Source of the DNA: Caenimonas sp. SL110
GTDB taxonomy: Bacteria > Pseudomonadota > Gammaproteobacteria > Burkholderiales > Burkholderiaceae_C
Reading direction: 5' to 3'
Length of the DNA stretch: 64,000 nucleotides
NCBI RefSeq assembly: GCF_001044395.1
Contig: NZ_JANU01000061.1
Span: 19,785 to 83,784, forward strand
In this document: in pieces, positions 45,970 through 55,076 of the stretch
Numbering within the stretch: the stretch's first letter is position 1
Layout: every line of letters begins with the position of its first letter
Notes under the pieces: model-generated
Told to the model about the DNA's origin: nothing
What the model saw: only the letters and a program-made list of their open reading frames with translations
Databases searched by the model: none
Program-made: the position numbers and the translations under genes

Positions 45970-46173
45970 TCAACGCTTGCGTGCAGGCATCTTGCTGATC
46001 GCAAACGCCACGAGATTGCCCACCGCCGGCAGCCACAGCACCAGCATCAGCGTTCCCACGTCGCGCGCGGTTGACGGATTGGGCGCCCAGTAGCGGATGG
46101 CCGCGCCGATGACGGCAAGCGCCAGCAGCACACCCATGACGATCTGGCGGCGCGACGATGTGACGATTTTCAT
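45970..46173 (-). CDS. Small two-TM membrane protein (67 aa)
   Basis: 67 residues with hydrophobic segments about 9-28 and 40-60 and a basic end (KMPARKR). Start MKIVTSSRRQIVMGV. Just upstream of it the serine hydrolase gene starts in the opposite direction, 21 bases away. No family recognised. Confidence 0.6.
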   Translation of the reverse strand: MKIVTSSRRQIVMGVLLALAVIGAAIRYWAPNPSTARDVGTLMLVLWLPAVGNLVAFAISKMPARKR

Positions 46174-46194
46174 GTCCGATGATAGGCTCGCCGC

Positions 46195-47868
46195 ATGAAT
46201 GACCTGCGCCGCTTTCTCCGTCTCCTGGCTGCATCCGGTTTGCTTGTCTGTGCGCCGATGGTCCTTGCAGCCAATCCGTCACCCGCTGCGATTGACCGCC
46301 TGTTCGCAGCCTGGGACAAGCCCGACACCCCGGGCGCTGCACTGGCCGTGGTTCGGGACGGCAAGATCATCCACAGCCGCGGCTACGGCATGGCCAATCT
46401 CGAATATGCAGTGCCGATCACGCCTTCGACGCCGTTCCATGCGGCATCGCTTTCCAAGCAATTCACGGCGCTGGCCATCCACATGCTCGCGCAAGAGGGC
46501 AAGCTCGATCTGGACGACCCGGTGCGCAAGTACCTGCCCGAACTGGCGGTCGAAGCGCCCATCACGATCCGGCACCTGTTGCACCACACGAGCGGAATGC
46601 GCGATGTGTGGGACCTGCTCACGCTGGCCGGCTTGCGCATGGACGATGTGATCACTGATGGCGACATCCTCGGGCTGCTGTACTCGCAGCGTGAGCTGAA
46701 CTTCGCACCAGGGCAGGAAGAGCTTTACAGCAACAGCGGCTACAGCCTGCTCGGGCAGATCGTGAGGCGTGTGTCGGGGCAGACCCTTGCAGCGTTCACC
46801 CAGGAGCGCGTGTTCACGCCGCTGGGCATGACCAACACGCACTTCCACGAGAACTACAGCGCGCTCGTGAAGGGCCGCGCCTATTCGTACCGCCGCACGC
46901 GCGAGGGCTACGCGTATGTGGCGCTCTCGTTTTCCAACACCGGTGCGACCAGCCTCTTCACCACTGTCGAAGACCTGGCAACCTGGAACGCGAATTTCGA
47001 CACGGCAAAGGTGGGCGGACCTGCGGTGATCGCAGCCCTGCTGGGCAGCGGCAAACTGGTCAACGGCCGCGAGACCGGCTATGCAAGCGGGCTGGTCGTC
47101 ACGCCTTATCGCAGTGTCCCTGCCGTTGCGCATAGCGGGTCGGATGCAGGCTATCGCGCGTACTACATGCGCCTGCCGCAGCACAAGCTCGCGGTGATCG
47201 TGCTGGGCAACGCAGCCGATTTCAACGCGGTCGAAACAGCGCGGCGCGTGGCCGACCTGTATCTGGAAGGCGAGCCCGGTGTGGCTGGGCCGCGCACCTA
47301 TCCCGCAGAAGTGGAGTTGCAGCCTCGCGACGTCGCGGCGCTGGCAGGCGACTATGAAGTGCGCCCCGGTGGCGTCCTGAGTTTCGTGGCCGAAGGCAGC
47401 AAGCTGTTTAGCGTGACCGGAGGCGGCCAGCGCACGCCGCTCTTTGCATCGTCGCCAACGCAGTTTCATTCGCGCGCGTCCGACCTCGTTGTCACATTCG
47501 CGCCGGGCGCAGGCAACGAGCCGCCCATGTCCGCCATCTGGAAAGTGAGCGATCGCGAGTACCCGCTCAAACGCGTGATGCGCGAGACGCCCAGCGCGGA
47601 CGCCCTGCAGGCATGTGTCGGCGATTACTACAGTGCAGAGCTGCGCACGCTCTACACGCTGACTTTGCGCAGCGGCAAGTTGTCGGTGCGATATCCGCGC
47701 GGAAATGTGGAACTGCGCCCGATCAATCGTGACACCTTCTTTGCCAGCCATCCGCTGGGCGTCGTCACGTTCAAGCGCGATGCGGCAGGGCGTTGCGAAC
47801 AGCTGGCCGTGAGCACTGGCAGGGCGCGCAATGTGCGATTCGCGCGGGTGAACATCGCACCGGTCTGA
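46195..47868 (+). CDS. Serine hydrolase (class C beta-lactamase family)
   Basis: 557 residues. Signal peptide about 1-23 (ending VLAA). S85-L-S-K88 is the SxxK nucleophile motif, YSNSGY the YxN motif, and the HSGSDAGYR region takes the place of KTG. The catalytic domain covers about 24-360; the C-terminal 170 residues are an extra beta-rich domain. Such enzymes act as peptidases, esterases or lactamases. The gene is divergent from the 67-residue protein. No antibiotic-resistance function can be assumed. Confidence 0.88.
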   Translation: MNDLRRFLRLLAASGLLVCAPMVLAANPSPAAIDRLFAAWDKPDTPGAALAVVRDGKIIHSRGYGMANLEYAVPITPSTPFHAASLSKQFTALAIHMLAQEGKLDLDDPVRKYLPELAVEAPITIRHLLHHTSGMRDVWDLLTLAGLRMDDVITDGDILGLLYSQRELNFAPGQEELYSNSGYSLLGQIVRRVSGQTLAAFTQERVFTPLGMTNTHFHENYSALVKGRAYSYRRTREGYAYVALSFSNTGATSLFTTVEDLATWNANFDTAKVGGPAVIAALLGSGKLVNGRETGYASGLVVTPYRSVPAVAHSGSDAGYRAYYMRLPQHKLAVIVLGNAADFNAVETARRVADLYLEGEPGVAGPRTYPAEVELQPRDVAALAGDYEVRPGGVLSFVAEGSKLFSVTGGGQRTPLFASSPTQFHSRASDLVVTFAPGAGNEPPMSAIWKVSDREYPLKRVMRETPSADALQACVGDYYSAELRTLYTLTLRSGKLSVRYPRGNVELRPINRDTFFASHPLGVVTFKRDAAGRCEQLAVSTGRARNVRFARVNIAPV

Positions 47869-47869
47869 T

Positions 47870-47892
47870 TAATTGGAATCTGACCCCAATTA
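47870..47892. repeat. TGGGGTC palindrome (REP-like)
   Basis: TAATTGG and CCAATTA arms around AATCTGACC. The reverse, TAATTGGGGTCAGATTCC..., resembles the short palindromes often seen near REP-associated transposase genes. It begins immediately after the serine hydrolase stop. A contracted copy lies at 24195. Confidence 0.5.
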
Positions 47893-48069
47893 GTTGTTGC
47901 CAACTGGTTGTTGAGTCGGTTTGCTCCCACGCATTTGCGCAGCTTGCGCCTACGGCCGCTGGTATTGCTTTCGACGCCCTCATGAGTTCATCGGTGGTTA
48001 ATCTTTACCGATACCAGCAGTGCATGAGCGCTGTTGACCACCCAGCAATCTGTCGTGAAGGAGTTAACC

Positions 48070-48885
48070 ATGACCAAGCACCTCAAGGCCGCCCTGGCCA
48101 TCGCTACTGCCGCACTGGCCTCGCAGGCTTTTGCGGACGTGACCCTGTATCAGGTGGAAAACCTGCGGGGCCGCGCCATCACCGCCACCGGTGACATCCC
48201 CAATCTCGAAGGCTACGGCTTCAATGACCGTGCTTCGTCCATCGAAGTGACGGGCGACCGTCGCGATCGCTGGGAAGTGTGTGAAGGCGCGGGCTACACC
48301 GGCCGCTGCGCCGTGCTGCGCCCCGGCGCTTACAACACCATCTTGTCGCTGGGCCTGAACAACCGCATCTCGTCGGTTCGCCAGATTCGCGGTGATGAAG
48401 TGGTTGCCGACAACCGTTATGCAGCCGCATGGCGTGACGACTACCGACGCCGCGACAGCGAGCGCCTGTTTGAAGCCCGCGTGGTTGACGTGCGCGCAGT
48501 GGTTGCCGGCCCGAGCCAGCAGCGCTGCTGGATTGAGCGCGAGCAGGTCGTGACCAACTCGCCCGGCAACAACGTCGGCGGCGCAGTCGCAGGCGCAGTG
48601 ATCGGCGGCATCCTGGGTCACCAGATTGGCGGCGGCAGCGGCCGTGATGCAGCAACGGCGCTCGGCGTGCTCGGCGGCGCAGCAGTCGGCGCCAACAACA
48701 TCGGCAACACCGGTTCGCGCGTGGTGACGCAGGACGTGCAGCGTTGCGAGCAGCGCGCCAACTACGGCCGCCCTGACTACTACGACGTGAGCTACGTCTT
48801 TGAAGGCCGCGAGCACCGCGTGCAGATGGCAACGCCTCCGGGTGCGACCGTGCTGGTGAACGGCAACGGCGAGCCGCGCGTTTAA
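48070..48885 (+). CDS. Beta/gamma-crystallin-like and glycine-zipper protein
   Basis: 271 residues from ATG 48070. Signal peptide about 1-22 (ending AFAD). About 23-110 has one beta/gamma-crystallin unit with EGYGFNDRASSIEVTG and RPGAYNTILSLGLNNRISSV; about 180-220 is a glycine-zipper segment (GGAVAGAVIGGILGHQIGGG), as in outer-membrane-anchored SlyB/17-kDa-like proteins. The combination suggests an envelope protein, perhaps calcium-binding. ATG 48070 has AAGGAG upstream; a start at 48034 is possible. Confidence 0.8.
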   Translation: MTKHLKAALAIATAALASQAFADVTLYQVENLRGRAITATGDIPNLEGYGFNDRASSIEVTGDRRDRWEVCEGAGYTGRCAVLRPGAYNTILSLGLNNRISSVRQIRGDEVVADNRYAAAWRDDYRRRDSERLFEARVVDVRAVVAGPSQQRCWIEREQVVTNSPGNNVGGAVAGAVIGGILGHQIGGGSGRDAATALGVLGGAAVGANNIGNTGSRVVTQDVQRCEQRANYGRPDYYDVSYVFEGREHRVQMATPPGATVLVNGNGEPRV

Positions 48886-48907
48886 GCGCTGCACTCACCC
48901 TGCCAGG

Positions 48908-49519
48908 TCATCGCCTGGCGAACACCAGCAACAGGTTGTTCGCCGGCATGGCCTGTCGACTGCGAAGCATGAGCCCGACCCGCTCTGCTTCGCTTTTGAC
49001 GTTCTGGATGTGCCGGATTCCCCAGGCCGGATTGCGTTCGCGAAGGCTCTGGTCGAACGCGATGTTGCCGGGCGATGTGACCACTTCGTCTTCGATGTAC
49101 GGGCCGTACGTGATGAGCACGCCACCGGGCGCGAGATAGCGCGCCGCGCCCTGCATCAACCCGGCGCAGGTCATCCACGGCGAGATGTGCAGCATGTTGG
49201 CGCAAAAGATCGCGTCGAATGTCGAGTTGAACTCCTGACCTTGCGAGGGCCATGCAGGCGCAGTCACATCGAGCAGCACCGGCGCACGCACGTTGGTGAC
49301 GTTCGCCTCGCGTGCATCAGCCGTTATCGAATCGAAGCCGCTCGAATCCATGTCGCTGGGCTGCCAGACCCAGCCCGGCAGCCGGGAGGCGAACCATGCT
49401 GCGTGTTGACCCGTGCCCGATGCAATCTCAAGCGCGTTGCCTGAAGCGGGCAACAGGGCGACAAGCGAATCGGCAATGGGTTGCTTGTTTCGATCGGCGG
49501 CAGGGCTGTGGAGTGTCAT
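48908..49519 (-). CDS. DUF938 SAM-dependent methyltransferase-like protein
   Basis: 203 residues. The N-terminus SPAADRNKQPIADSL and LEIASGTGQHAAWFASRLPG (a SAM-binding motif I) are DUF938 signatures; LITYGPYIEDEVVTSPGN and LRERNPAWGIRHIQNV are further conserved blocks. Cytoplasmic, substrate unknown. Confidence 0.88.
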   Translation of the reverse strand: MTLHSPAADRNKQPIADSLVALLPASGNALEIASGTGQHAAWFASRLPGWVWQPSDMDSSGFDSITADAREANVTNVRAPVLLDVTAPAWPSQGQEFNSTFDAIFCANMLHISPWMTCAGLMQGAARYLAPGGVLITYGPYIEDEVVTSPGNIAFDQSLRERNPAWGIRHIQNVKSEAERVGLMLRSRQAMPANNLLLVFARR

Positions 49520-49555
49520 GCGGGCATCGTAGCGGGCTTCACGTCCAGCGACTCG

Positions 49556-49563
49556 GTCCTACA
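49556..49563 (+). promoter_or_regulatory. GTCCTACA promoter-like motif (copy 6)
   Basis: 50 bases ahead of the ATC codons that may start the SGNH gene, with TAAGAT 21 bases downstream of the motif. Confidence 0.5.
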
Positions 49564-49667
49564 CGCTGCGCACGGGCCGCGTCCTAAGATCGCACGACGC
49601 TCTGAAGGGAACGATCATCGACTTCAACCACAGCTCCAGCCGGCGCAACCGAAAGGCGCGCTACGCA

Positions 49668-50381
49668 TTGGCCCTGCTTGCTGTTGCCGCGCTGTTGGCC
49701 ACTGCCGGTTGCACCGTCTGGCGGGTCAGCGATGCAAAGGCGCTGGCGAAAGCCAGCGAGCCGTTTCAGGCGGAGCCGTCCCCTGCGACCGCGAGCTTGC
49801 TAGTGATCGGCGACAGCACTGCCGTGGGCACCGGCGCGACCGCAGCGCCCGGCAGCATTGCCGGTCTCATCGCGCAATCGCGCCCGGGGCTGCGCGTTGT
49901 CAATCGCGCGGCAGACGGCGCGAAGTACGCGGACTTCATCGGGCAATTGCAGCAGGACAACCAGAAGTTCGATACGGTGCTCGTGTTGGGCGGCGGCAAT
50001 GATGTGATCCGCTTCACCTCCGAGGCACAGTTGCGCCAGAGCGTTGACACCGTGGCCGAACTCGCCGCGCGCCGAGGCAAGCGGGTGATCCTCATGCCAC
50101 CGGGCAACGTGGGCAACGCGCCGTTTTTCTTTGCGCCGGTCTCGTGGTTGATGACCCGGCGGTCGCAGGAGCTGCACACGCTGGTGCGCGAAGCAGCCAC
50201 GCGCACCGGCGCGACGTATGTCAATCTTTACAAGCCCAGGGCGCAAGATCCGTTTGCACAACGGCCACGGGAACTGCACGCCAAAGACGGATTGCATCCG
50301 AGCGATGCGGGCTACCTGGAGTGGATGTCGGAGTTGAACCGCCAGGCCAAACTGGACACAACGCTCGTGTCGCTGCGCTGA
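49668..50381 (+). CDS. SGNH/GDSL-type hydrolase, lipoprotein
   Basis: 237 residues from TTG 49668. A lipobox LATAGC follows a short hydrophobic stretch. The catalytic GDST (LLVIGDSTAVGTG), a Gly block (NRAADGAKY), GGGNDVIRF and the final GLHPSDAGY with its Asp/His complete the SGNH pattern. With the TTG start the positive n-region is missing, whereas the frame extends upstream to a basic stretch (RRNRKAR) after ATC ATC at 49614-49619, with GAAGGGA just before; the true start may be there. Probably outer-membrane or periplasmic; substrate unknown. Confidence 0.78.
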   Translation: MALLAVAALLATAGCTVWRVSDAKALAKASEPFQAEPSPATASLLVIGDSTAVGTGATAAPGSIAGLIAQSRPGLRVVNRAADGAKYADFIGQLQQDNQKFDTVLVLGGGNDVIRFTSEAQLRQSVDTVAELAARRGKRVILMPPGNVGNAPFFFAPVSWLMTRRSQELHTLVREAATRTGATYVNLYKPRAQDPFAQRPRELHAKDGLHPSDAGYLEWMSELNRQAKLDTTLVSLR

Positions 50382-50386
50382 TCGTC

Positions 50387-50785
50387 ATGGGAGAAAGCGC
50401 AGCCTGGTACGGGGCCCTCATCAAACCCGCATTCGCGCCGCCCGCGTGGTTGTTCGGGCCGGTGTGGACCGTGCTGTACATCATCATCGCGGTGAGTTTT
50501 GGCTATGTCTTCTGGCAGGCCTTCAAGCATCGGCTGCCGTGGCGCGTGGCGCTTCCATTCGCGCTCAATCTTGTTTTCAATGCCGCGTTTACGCCCTTGC
50601 AATTTGGCTTGCGCAGCAATGTGCTGGCCGCTGTCGATATCGCGCTGGTGCTGGTCACACTGGTCTGGGCGCTGCGCGCCATCTGGCCGCGCCATCGCTG
50701 GGTCGCGCTGGTCAACCTTCCTTATCTTGCGTGGGTGTCGTTTGCCACCGTGCTGCAGTTGAGCATTACCTGGTTGAACCGCTAG
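50387..50785 (+). CDS. TspO/MBR-family protein, short form
   Basis: 132 residues from ATG 50387. WYGALIKPAFAPPAWLFGPV is the family's signature N-terminal loop, and LPYLAWVSFATVLQLSITWL the last helix. Usual length is near 155, with TM1 before the W-Y-x-x-L motif; here that TM1 is absent and only four hydrophobic segments remain, at about 25-45, 57-75, 78-98 and 107-130. TspO proteins bind porphyrins and other small molecules. The upstream frame contains only the SGNH gene in another frame. It may be a truncated but expressed gene. Confidence 0.75.
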   Translation: MGESAAWYGALIKPAFAPPAWLFGPVWTVLYIIIAVSFGYVFWQAFKHRLPWRVALPFALNLVFNAAFTPLQFGLRSNVLAAVDIALVLVTLVWALRAIWPRHRWVALVNLPYLAWVSFATVLQLSITWLNR

Positions 50786-50826
50786 CATCGCGAGATGCTT
50801 GACTTCTCGCCAGGGTGCCGCGCGCA

Positions 50827-51210
<384 letters not shown>

Positions 51211-51280
51211 ACCTCCGCGCGTCCGATTTATTACGGATAAGCAGTGGCACAATCCCGGGTCTTTACAGAATTAAGTAAAT

Positions 51281-51862
51281 ATGACTCATTCCGGCATCGC
51301 CTGCCCACGCTGCGGGTCTCTCAAAACGCAGGCTCTGGCTTGCGCTGACGGCAAGATGCTCGCGACCATCTGCGAAGACTGTTCATCGTGCGTGCTCTCG
51401 CCTCTTGCTGACTCTGCGGACACCGCCACCGTGATGGAAACGCAGCCCGTCACCTACCTGAAAGACGTTGCGCCGATCGTCACCACGGCTGAAGACGAGG
51501 CGCTGGAGTTCTGCGTGGCCAATGTCCTGGCCACCGTCAAGGACGGCAACTATGCCAAGGCAGTCGAGCGCGTGCTGGTTGGCAAGGGCTATCGGTCGCT
51601 GGACGGCTGGGAGCTGTGCCGATGGTCACGCCGGGAGCTGGGCCTGGACCTGGCGAGCGGATTCAATGAGACAGCCGTGCTCGCGTGGACCGATGCGAGC
51701 AAGCATGCATACCAGCCGCACTACCGGCTCTACGAAGAAGGCGAGTTCCGCCGCTTCATGGCGGTGCGCGTGATCCGCTGGATCGACGCGGAAGGCGGCG
51801 TGCCCGAGTCGCTGGATGAGGTGATGGGCGGGCCCAAACGAGGCAAGGGCGATCTGCACTGA
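51281..51862 (+). CDS. Zinc-ribbon-like protein, unknown family (193 aa)
   Basis: 193 residues. The N-terminal part has CPRC and, 20 residues on, CEDC, a likely zinc ribbon; the rest is mixed helix/beta with an LDGWELCRWSRRELG block and a basic C-terminus. No signal peptide. No family recognised. The stop codon lies inside the first unit of the 20-base tandem repeat that follows. Confidence 0.65.
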   Translation: MTHSGIACPRCGSLKTQALACADGKMLATICEDCSSCVLSPLADSADTATVMETQPVTYLKDVAPIVTTAEDEALEFCVANVLATVKDGNYAKAVERVLVGKGYRSLDGWELCRWSRRELGLDLASGFNETAVLAWTDASKHAYQPHYRLYEEGEFRRFMAVRVIRWIDAEGGVPESLDEVMGGPKRGKGDLH

Positions 51863-51910
51863 GCGGCTGTCATCTGCACTGAGAAGCTGTCATCTGAACT
51901 GAGAGGCAGT
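51851..51910. repeat. 20-base tandem repeat, three units
   Basis: Units GATCTGCACTGAGCGGCTGT, CATCTGCACTGAGAAGCTGT and CATCTGAACTGAGAGGCAGT. The stop TGA of the zinc-ribbon gene lies inside the first. Differences of two to four bases between units. The copy length is not a multiple of three. Confidence 0.75.
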
Positions 51911-51994
51911 CATTGCGGACTCGATCCGCAATCCATGACTTCGACGGCCGCGTCCGCTTCGCGGTGGATGCTGCATCCAGTCCCGCATGACAAG
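51907..51994 (-). repeat. Composite dispersed palindromic element
   Basis: On the minus strand it reads GTCATGC-palindrome-GCATCCACCGCGAAGCGG, then about 20 bases, then ATGGATTGCGG...CCGCAATGAC. The same order is seen at 63875-63954 on the plus strand. It begins where the third 20-base tandem unit ends. Confidence 0.65.
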
Positions 51995-52099
51995 CGAGCG
52001 CCGGTTGTACGACGAGGCCTAGGATTGACCCTCATAGTGCTGAAACCTCGCATGCGCTAGATTGCGGTGGTTGTACGACGACCACTCCAGGAGACAAGC

Positions 52100-53083
52100 A
52101 TGCGTTTTCCATCCCGTCGCCGCGTCATTGCCGGCGCACTCACGGCGCTGGCCTTTGCGGGCGCCTCGGTTTCCGCACTGGCGCAGGGTTACCCAGCCCG
52201 GCCGATCACGCTGATCGTGCCCTGGGGTGCAGGCGGAGGCACTGATGCCACGGCCCGCATCATCGGCAGCCTGCTCGAAAAAGACCTCGGCCAGCCGGTC
52301 AATGTGGTCAACCGCACGGGCGGCAGCGGCGTAGTGGGACATGCGGCCATCGCTGCTGCGCCACCGGACGGCTACACCATCGGCATGGCCACGGTCGAGA
52401 TCAGCATGATGCATTGGCAAGGCCTGACCGAACTGACCGGCGCGTCGTACACGCCCATCGGCCTGGTCAACGCAGACCCCGCTGGCATCCAGGTCCGCGC
52501 CGATTCACCGTACAAGACCGTGGCCGACCTGCTGGGCGCGATCAAGGCGAACCCGGGCAAGTTCAAGGCATCGGGCACGGGGCAGGGCGGCATCTGGCAT
52601 CTGGCCATCGCCGGCCTCTTGCGCGACCAGAAGATCGACCCGGCCGCATTGCCCTGGGTGCCCAGCAATGGCGCCGCACCCGGCCTGCAGGACATGGTGG
52701 CCGGCGGCGTTGAAGTCGCGCCCGTCTCGCTGCCCGAAGCGCGCTCGCTGATCGATGCGGGCAAGGTGCGCAGCCTGGCCGTGATGGCAGACAAGCCATC
52801 GGCGCTGTACCCCAATGTGCCCACACTCAAGGCCGCCACAGGCAGCGACTGGCAGATGGCCGCATGGCGCGGAATCGTGGCGCCCAAGGGCATCCCCAAC
52901 GACGTGCGAGACAAGCTGGCCGCTTCGATCCGCAAGGTCGCAGCGAGCAAGGAATACACCGACTTCATGGCCAGCCGCGGCTTTGGTGTGATCTATGCCG
53001 GTCCCGATGACTTTGCGAAATTCATGGCCAAGGCCGACGTTGACCTGGGCGCGACGATGAAGGCCGTCGGTATCGCGAAGTGA
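52100..53083 (+). CDS. tctC: Tripartite tricarboxylate transporter substrate-binding protein (Bug family)
   Basis: 327 residues from ATG 52100; SD CCAGGAGA 5 bases upstream. Signal peptide about 1-29 (ending ALAQ). The mature part has YPARPITLIVPWGAGGGTDATAR, the TctC/Bug N-terminal block, and VVNRTGGSGVVGH and PDGYTIGMATVEIS, which line the binding cleft. It captures a carboxylate in the periplasm and passes it to TctAB, whose genes follow. Ligand not predictable; organic acids are common. Confidence 0.93.
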   Translation: MRFPSRRRVIAGALTALAFAGASVSALAQGYPARPITLIVPWGAGGGTDATARIIGSLLEKDLGQPVNVVNRTGGSGVVGHAAIAAAPPDGYTIGMATVEISMMHWQGLTELTGASYTPIGLVNADPAGIQVRADSPYKTVADLLGAIKANPGKFKASGTGQGGIWHLAIAGLLRDQKIDPAALPWVPSNGAAPGLQDMVAGGVEVAPVSLPEARSLIDAGKVRSLAVMADKPSALYPNVPTLKAATGSDWQMAAWRGIVAPKGIPNDVRDKLAASIRKVAASKEYTDFMASRGFGVIYAGPDDFAKFMAKADVDLGATMKAVGIAK

Positions 53084-53090
53084 TCGCTGC

Positions 53091-53564
53091 GTGAAATTCA
53101 ACGACGCGATATTCGGGCTGCTGTTTGTAGCCCTGGGTGGGGCTGTGCTCTTTGCGGTGCGCGGCTACCCCACGATACCGGGGCAGCAGGTCGGACCTGC
53201 GCTGTTCCCGGGGCTGATAGCGGTGGGCTTGTGCGTTGTGGGCCTGATCCTCATCGTGAAGGGCATCAGGGCCCGCGCCACGCAACCGTGGATGCAATGG
53301 GAAGACTGGGTGCGCTCGCCGCGCCACGTCGCTGCGCTGGCCGTGCTGATTGGCAGCATCGTGTTCTACATCGTTGCGGCGAACTGGATTGGCTTTCTGC
53401 CGATCGCAGTCCTGATCCTGCTGGCGATGCTGCTGGTGCTGCGCGTGCGAATCGGTGTGGCACTGGTTGTGGCGATCGTGGCGACACTGGTCATTCACTT
53501 CGCGTTCTATAAATTGCTGCGCGTGCCCTTGCCCTGGGGTCTGCTCACACCCTGGGCCTGGTAG
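53091..53564 (+). CDS. tctB: Tripartite tricarboxylate transporter small subunit TctB
   Basis: 157 residues from GTG 53091. Four hydrophobic segments, as in TctB: about 6-24, 42-60, 80-97 and 103-125. It lies 7 bases after tctC and 9 bases before tctA, so the three genes are an operon. The small subunit forms the membrane complex with TctA. Confidence 0.88.
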   Translation: MKFNDAIFGLLFVALGGAVLFAVRGYPTIPGQQVGPALFPGLIAVGLCVVGLILIVKGIRARATQPWMQWEDWVRSPRHVAALAVLIGSIVFYIVAANWIGFLPIAVLILLAMLLVLRVRIGVALVVAIVATLVIHFAFYKLLRVPLPWGLLTPWAW

Positions 53565-53573
53565 GTAACTTCG

Positions 53574-55076
53574 ATGCTCACTGCAATCGGTCAAGCGTTC
53601 GCGATGGTGTTCGACCCGTACACCTTGATGGTGATCGTGTTCGCGTCGATCTTTGGTTTGTTCGTGGGCGCAGTGCCGGGCCTCACGGCCACGATGGCAA
53701 CCGCCTTGCTCGTGCCGATCACCTTCTTCATGCCGCCCATCCCGGCGATTGCGTGCATGGTGACGGCCACTGCCATGGCGATCTTCTCGGGTGACATACC
53801 CGGCTGCCTGCTACGAATACCCGGCACGCCCGCATCGGCCGCCTACACCGACGAGGCCTACGCCATGACGCGCAAGGGCGAGGCCGAGAAGGCACTCGGT
53901 GCGAGCCTGGTGTTCTCGGCGGTGGGTGGGCTCTTCGGCACCATCGTGTTGATCGTTGCAGCGCCGGCCCTTGCAGACTTCGCGCTCAACTTCAGCTCGT
54001 TCGAATATTTCTGGCTGGTGACGCTGGGCCTGACCTGCGCGGTGTTCATCACATCCAGCGAACCGCTCAAGGGCATCGTCACGCTGTTGCTGGGCCTCTT
54101 GGTCGCATGCGTGGGCCTGGGCAACCCGGCGGGGTTTCCGCGCTTCACATTCGGCAACGCGGAGATGACCGGCGGCATCGGCATGATCGCGATGATGATC
54201 GGCATGTTCGCGATCTCCGAGATCATCCGCTACGTCGTCGACACATCGCCCCCGGCCGAGATGGTCGTCGAGAAAGTCGGCAACGTGCTGGCCGGACAGT
54301 GGGCGCTGGCCAAGAAGTACCCGGTGCAGATCCTGCGCGGCAGCACGCTGGGAACCGCGGTCGGTGCGTTGCCGGGAGCAGGCGCCGACATCGCGGCGTG
54401 GATGTCATATGCGATGAGCAAGAAGTTCTCGAAGGAGCCCGAGAAGTTCGGCACCGGTCACGTCGAAGGCATCGTGGAATCGGGCTCGGCCAACAACAGT
54501 GCGCTGGCGGGTGCATGGATACCTGCGCTGGTGTTCGGCATACCGGGCGACTCGATCACGGCCATCGTGATCGGCGTGCTCTACATGAAGAACATGAACC
54601 CAGGCCCCACGTTGTTCACCACGAACCCGCAAAACATCTACGCGGTGTTTTTGCTGTTCATCCTGGCCAACATCATCATGGTGCCGCTGGGCATCCTGTG
54701 CATCAAGGCCGCGCGGCGAATCCTGAAAGTGCCGCGAGAAATACTGATGCCCTTGATTTTGCTGTTTTGCATTGTTGGCACATTTGCGATTAACAACAGC
54801 GTATTTGAAGTCGCCGTGATGCTGGTCGCCGGCGTGATCGCCTACCTGCTGGAGCAGAACAGGTTCCCGATTGCACCTGCGATATTGGGTGTGGTGCTGG
54901 GCGGCATGCTGGAAGAGAACTTCATCACGTCGATGATCAAGTCGAACGGGAGTCTGGCCGCGTTCGTCGGCAGGCCGATTGCGCTGGGGTTAGCGGTGCT
55001 GACGTTGGTGGTTTGGTTTTTGCCGGTGGTGTTGAAGGTGTTGCGCAGCAGAGGAGCACCAGTCAGTTCACCGTGA
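53574..55076 (+). CDS. tctA: Tripartite tricarboxylate transporter large subunit TctA
   Basis: 500 residues, about 11-12 hydrophobic segments. The conserved TctA block GAVPGLTATMATALLVPITF and GDIPGCLLRIPGTPASAAY, later GALPGAGADIAAWMSYAMSK, are seen. Uses a proton or sodium gradient to import the substrate held by TctC. The stop lies in the overlap with the converging abiEii gene. Confidence 0.93.
   Translation: MLTAIGQAFAMVFDPYTLMVIVFASIFGLFVGAVPGLTATMATALLVPITFFMPPIPAIACMVTATAMAIFSGDIPGCLLRIPGTPASAAYTDEAYAMTRKGEAEKALGASLVFSAVGGLFGTIVLIVAAPALADFALNFSSFEYFWLVTLGLTCAVFITSSEPLKGIVTLLLGLLVACVGLGNPAGFPRFTFGNAEMTGGIGMIAMMIGMFAISEIIRYVVDTSPPAEMVVEKVGNVLAGQWALAKKYPVQILRGSTLGTAVGALPGAGADIAAWMSYAMSKKFSKEPEKFGTGHVEGIVESGSANNSALAGAWIPALVFGIPGDSITAIVIGVLYMKNMNPGPTLFTTNPQNIYAVFLLFILANIIMVPLGILCIKAARRILKVPREILMPLILLFCIVGTFAINNSVFEVAVMLVAGVIAYLLEQNRFPIAPAILGVVLGGMLEENFITSMIKSNGSLAAFVGRPIALGLAVLTLVVWFLPVVLKVLRSRGAPVSSP

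Noticed and set aside
51851..51910. CRISPR array
   Set aside because: The units are contiguous with no spacers between them, and no cas gene is nearby.
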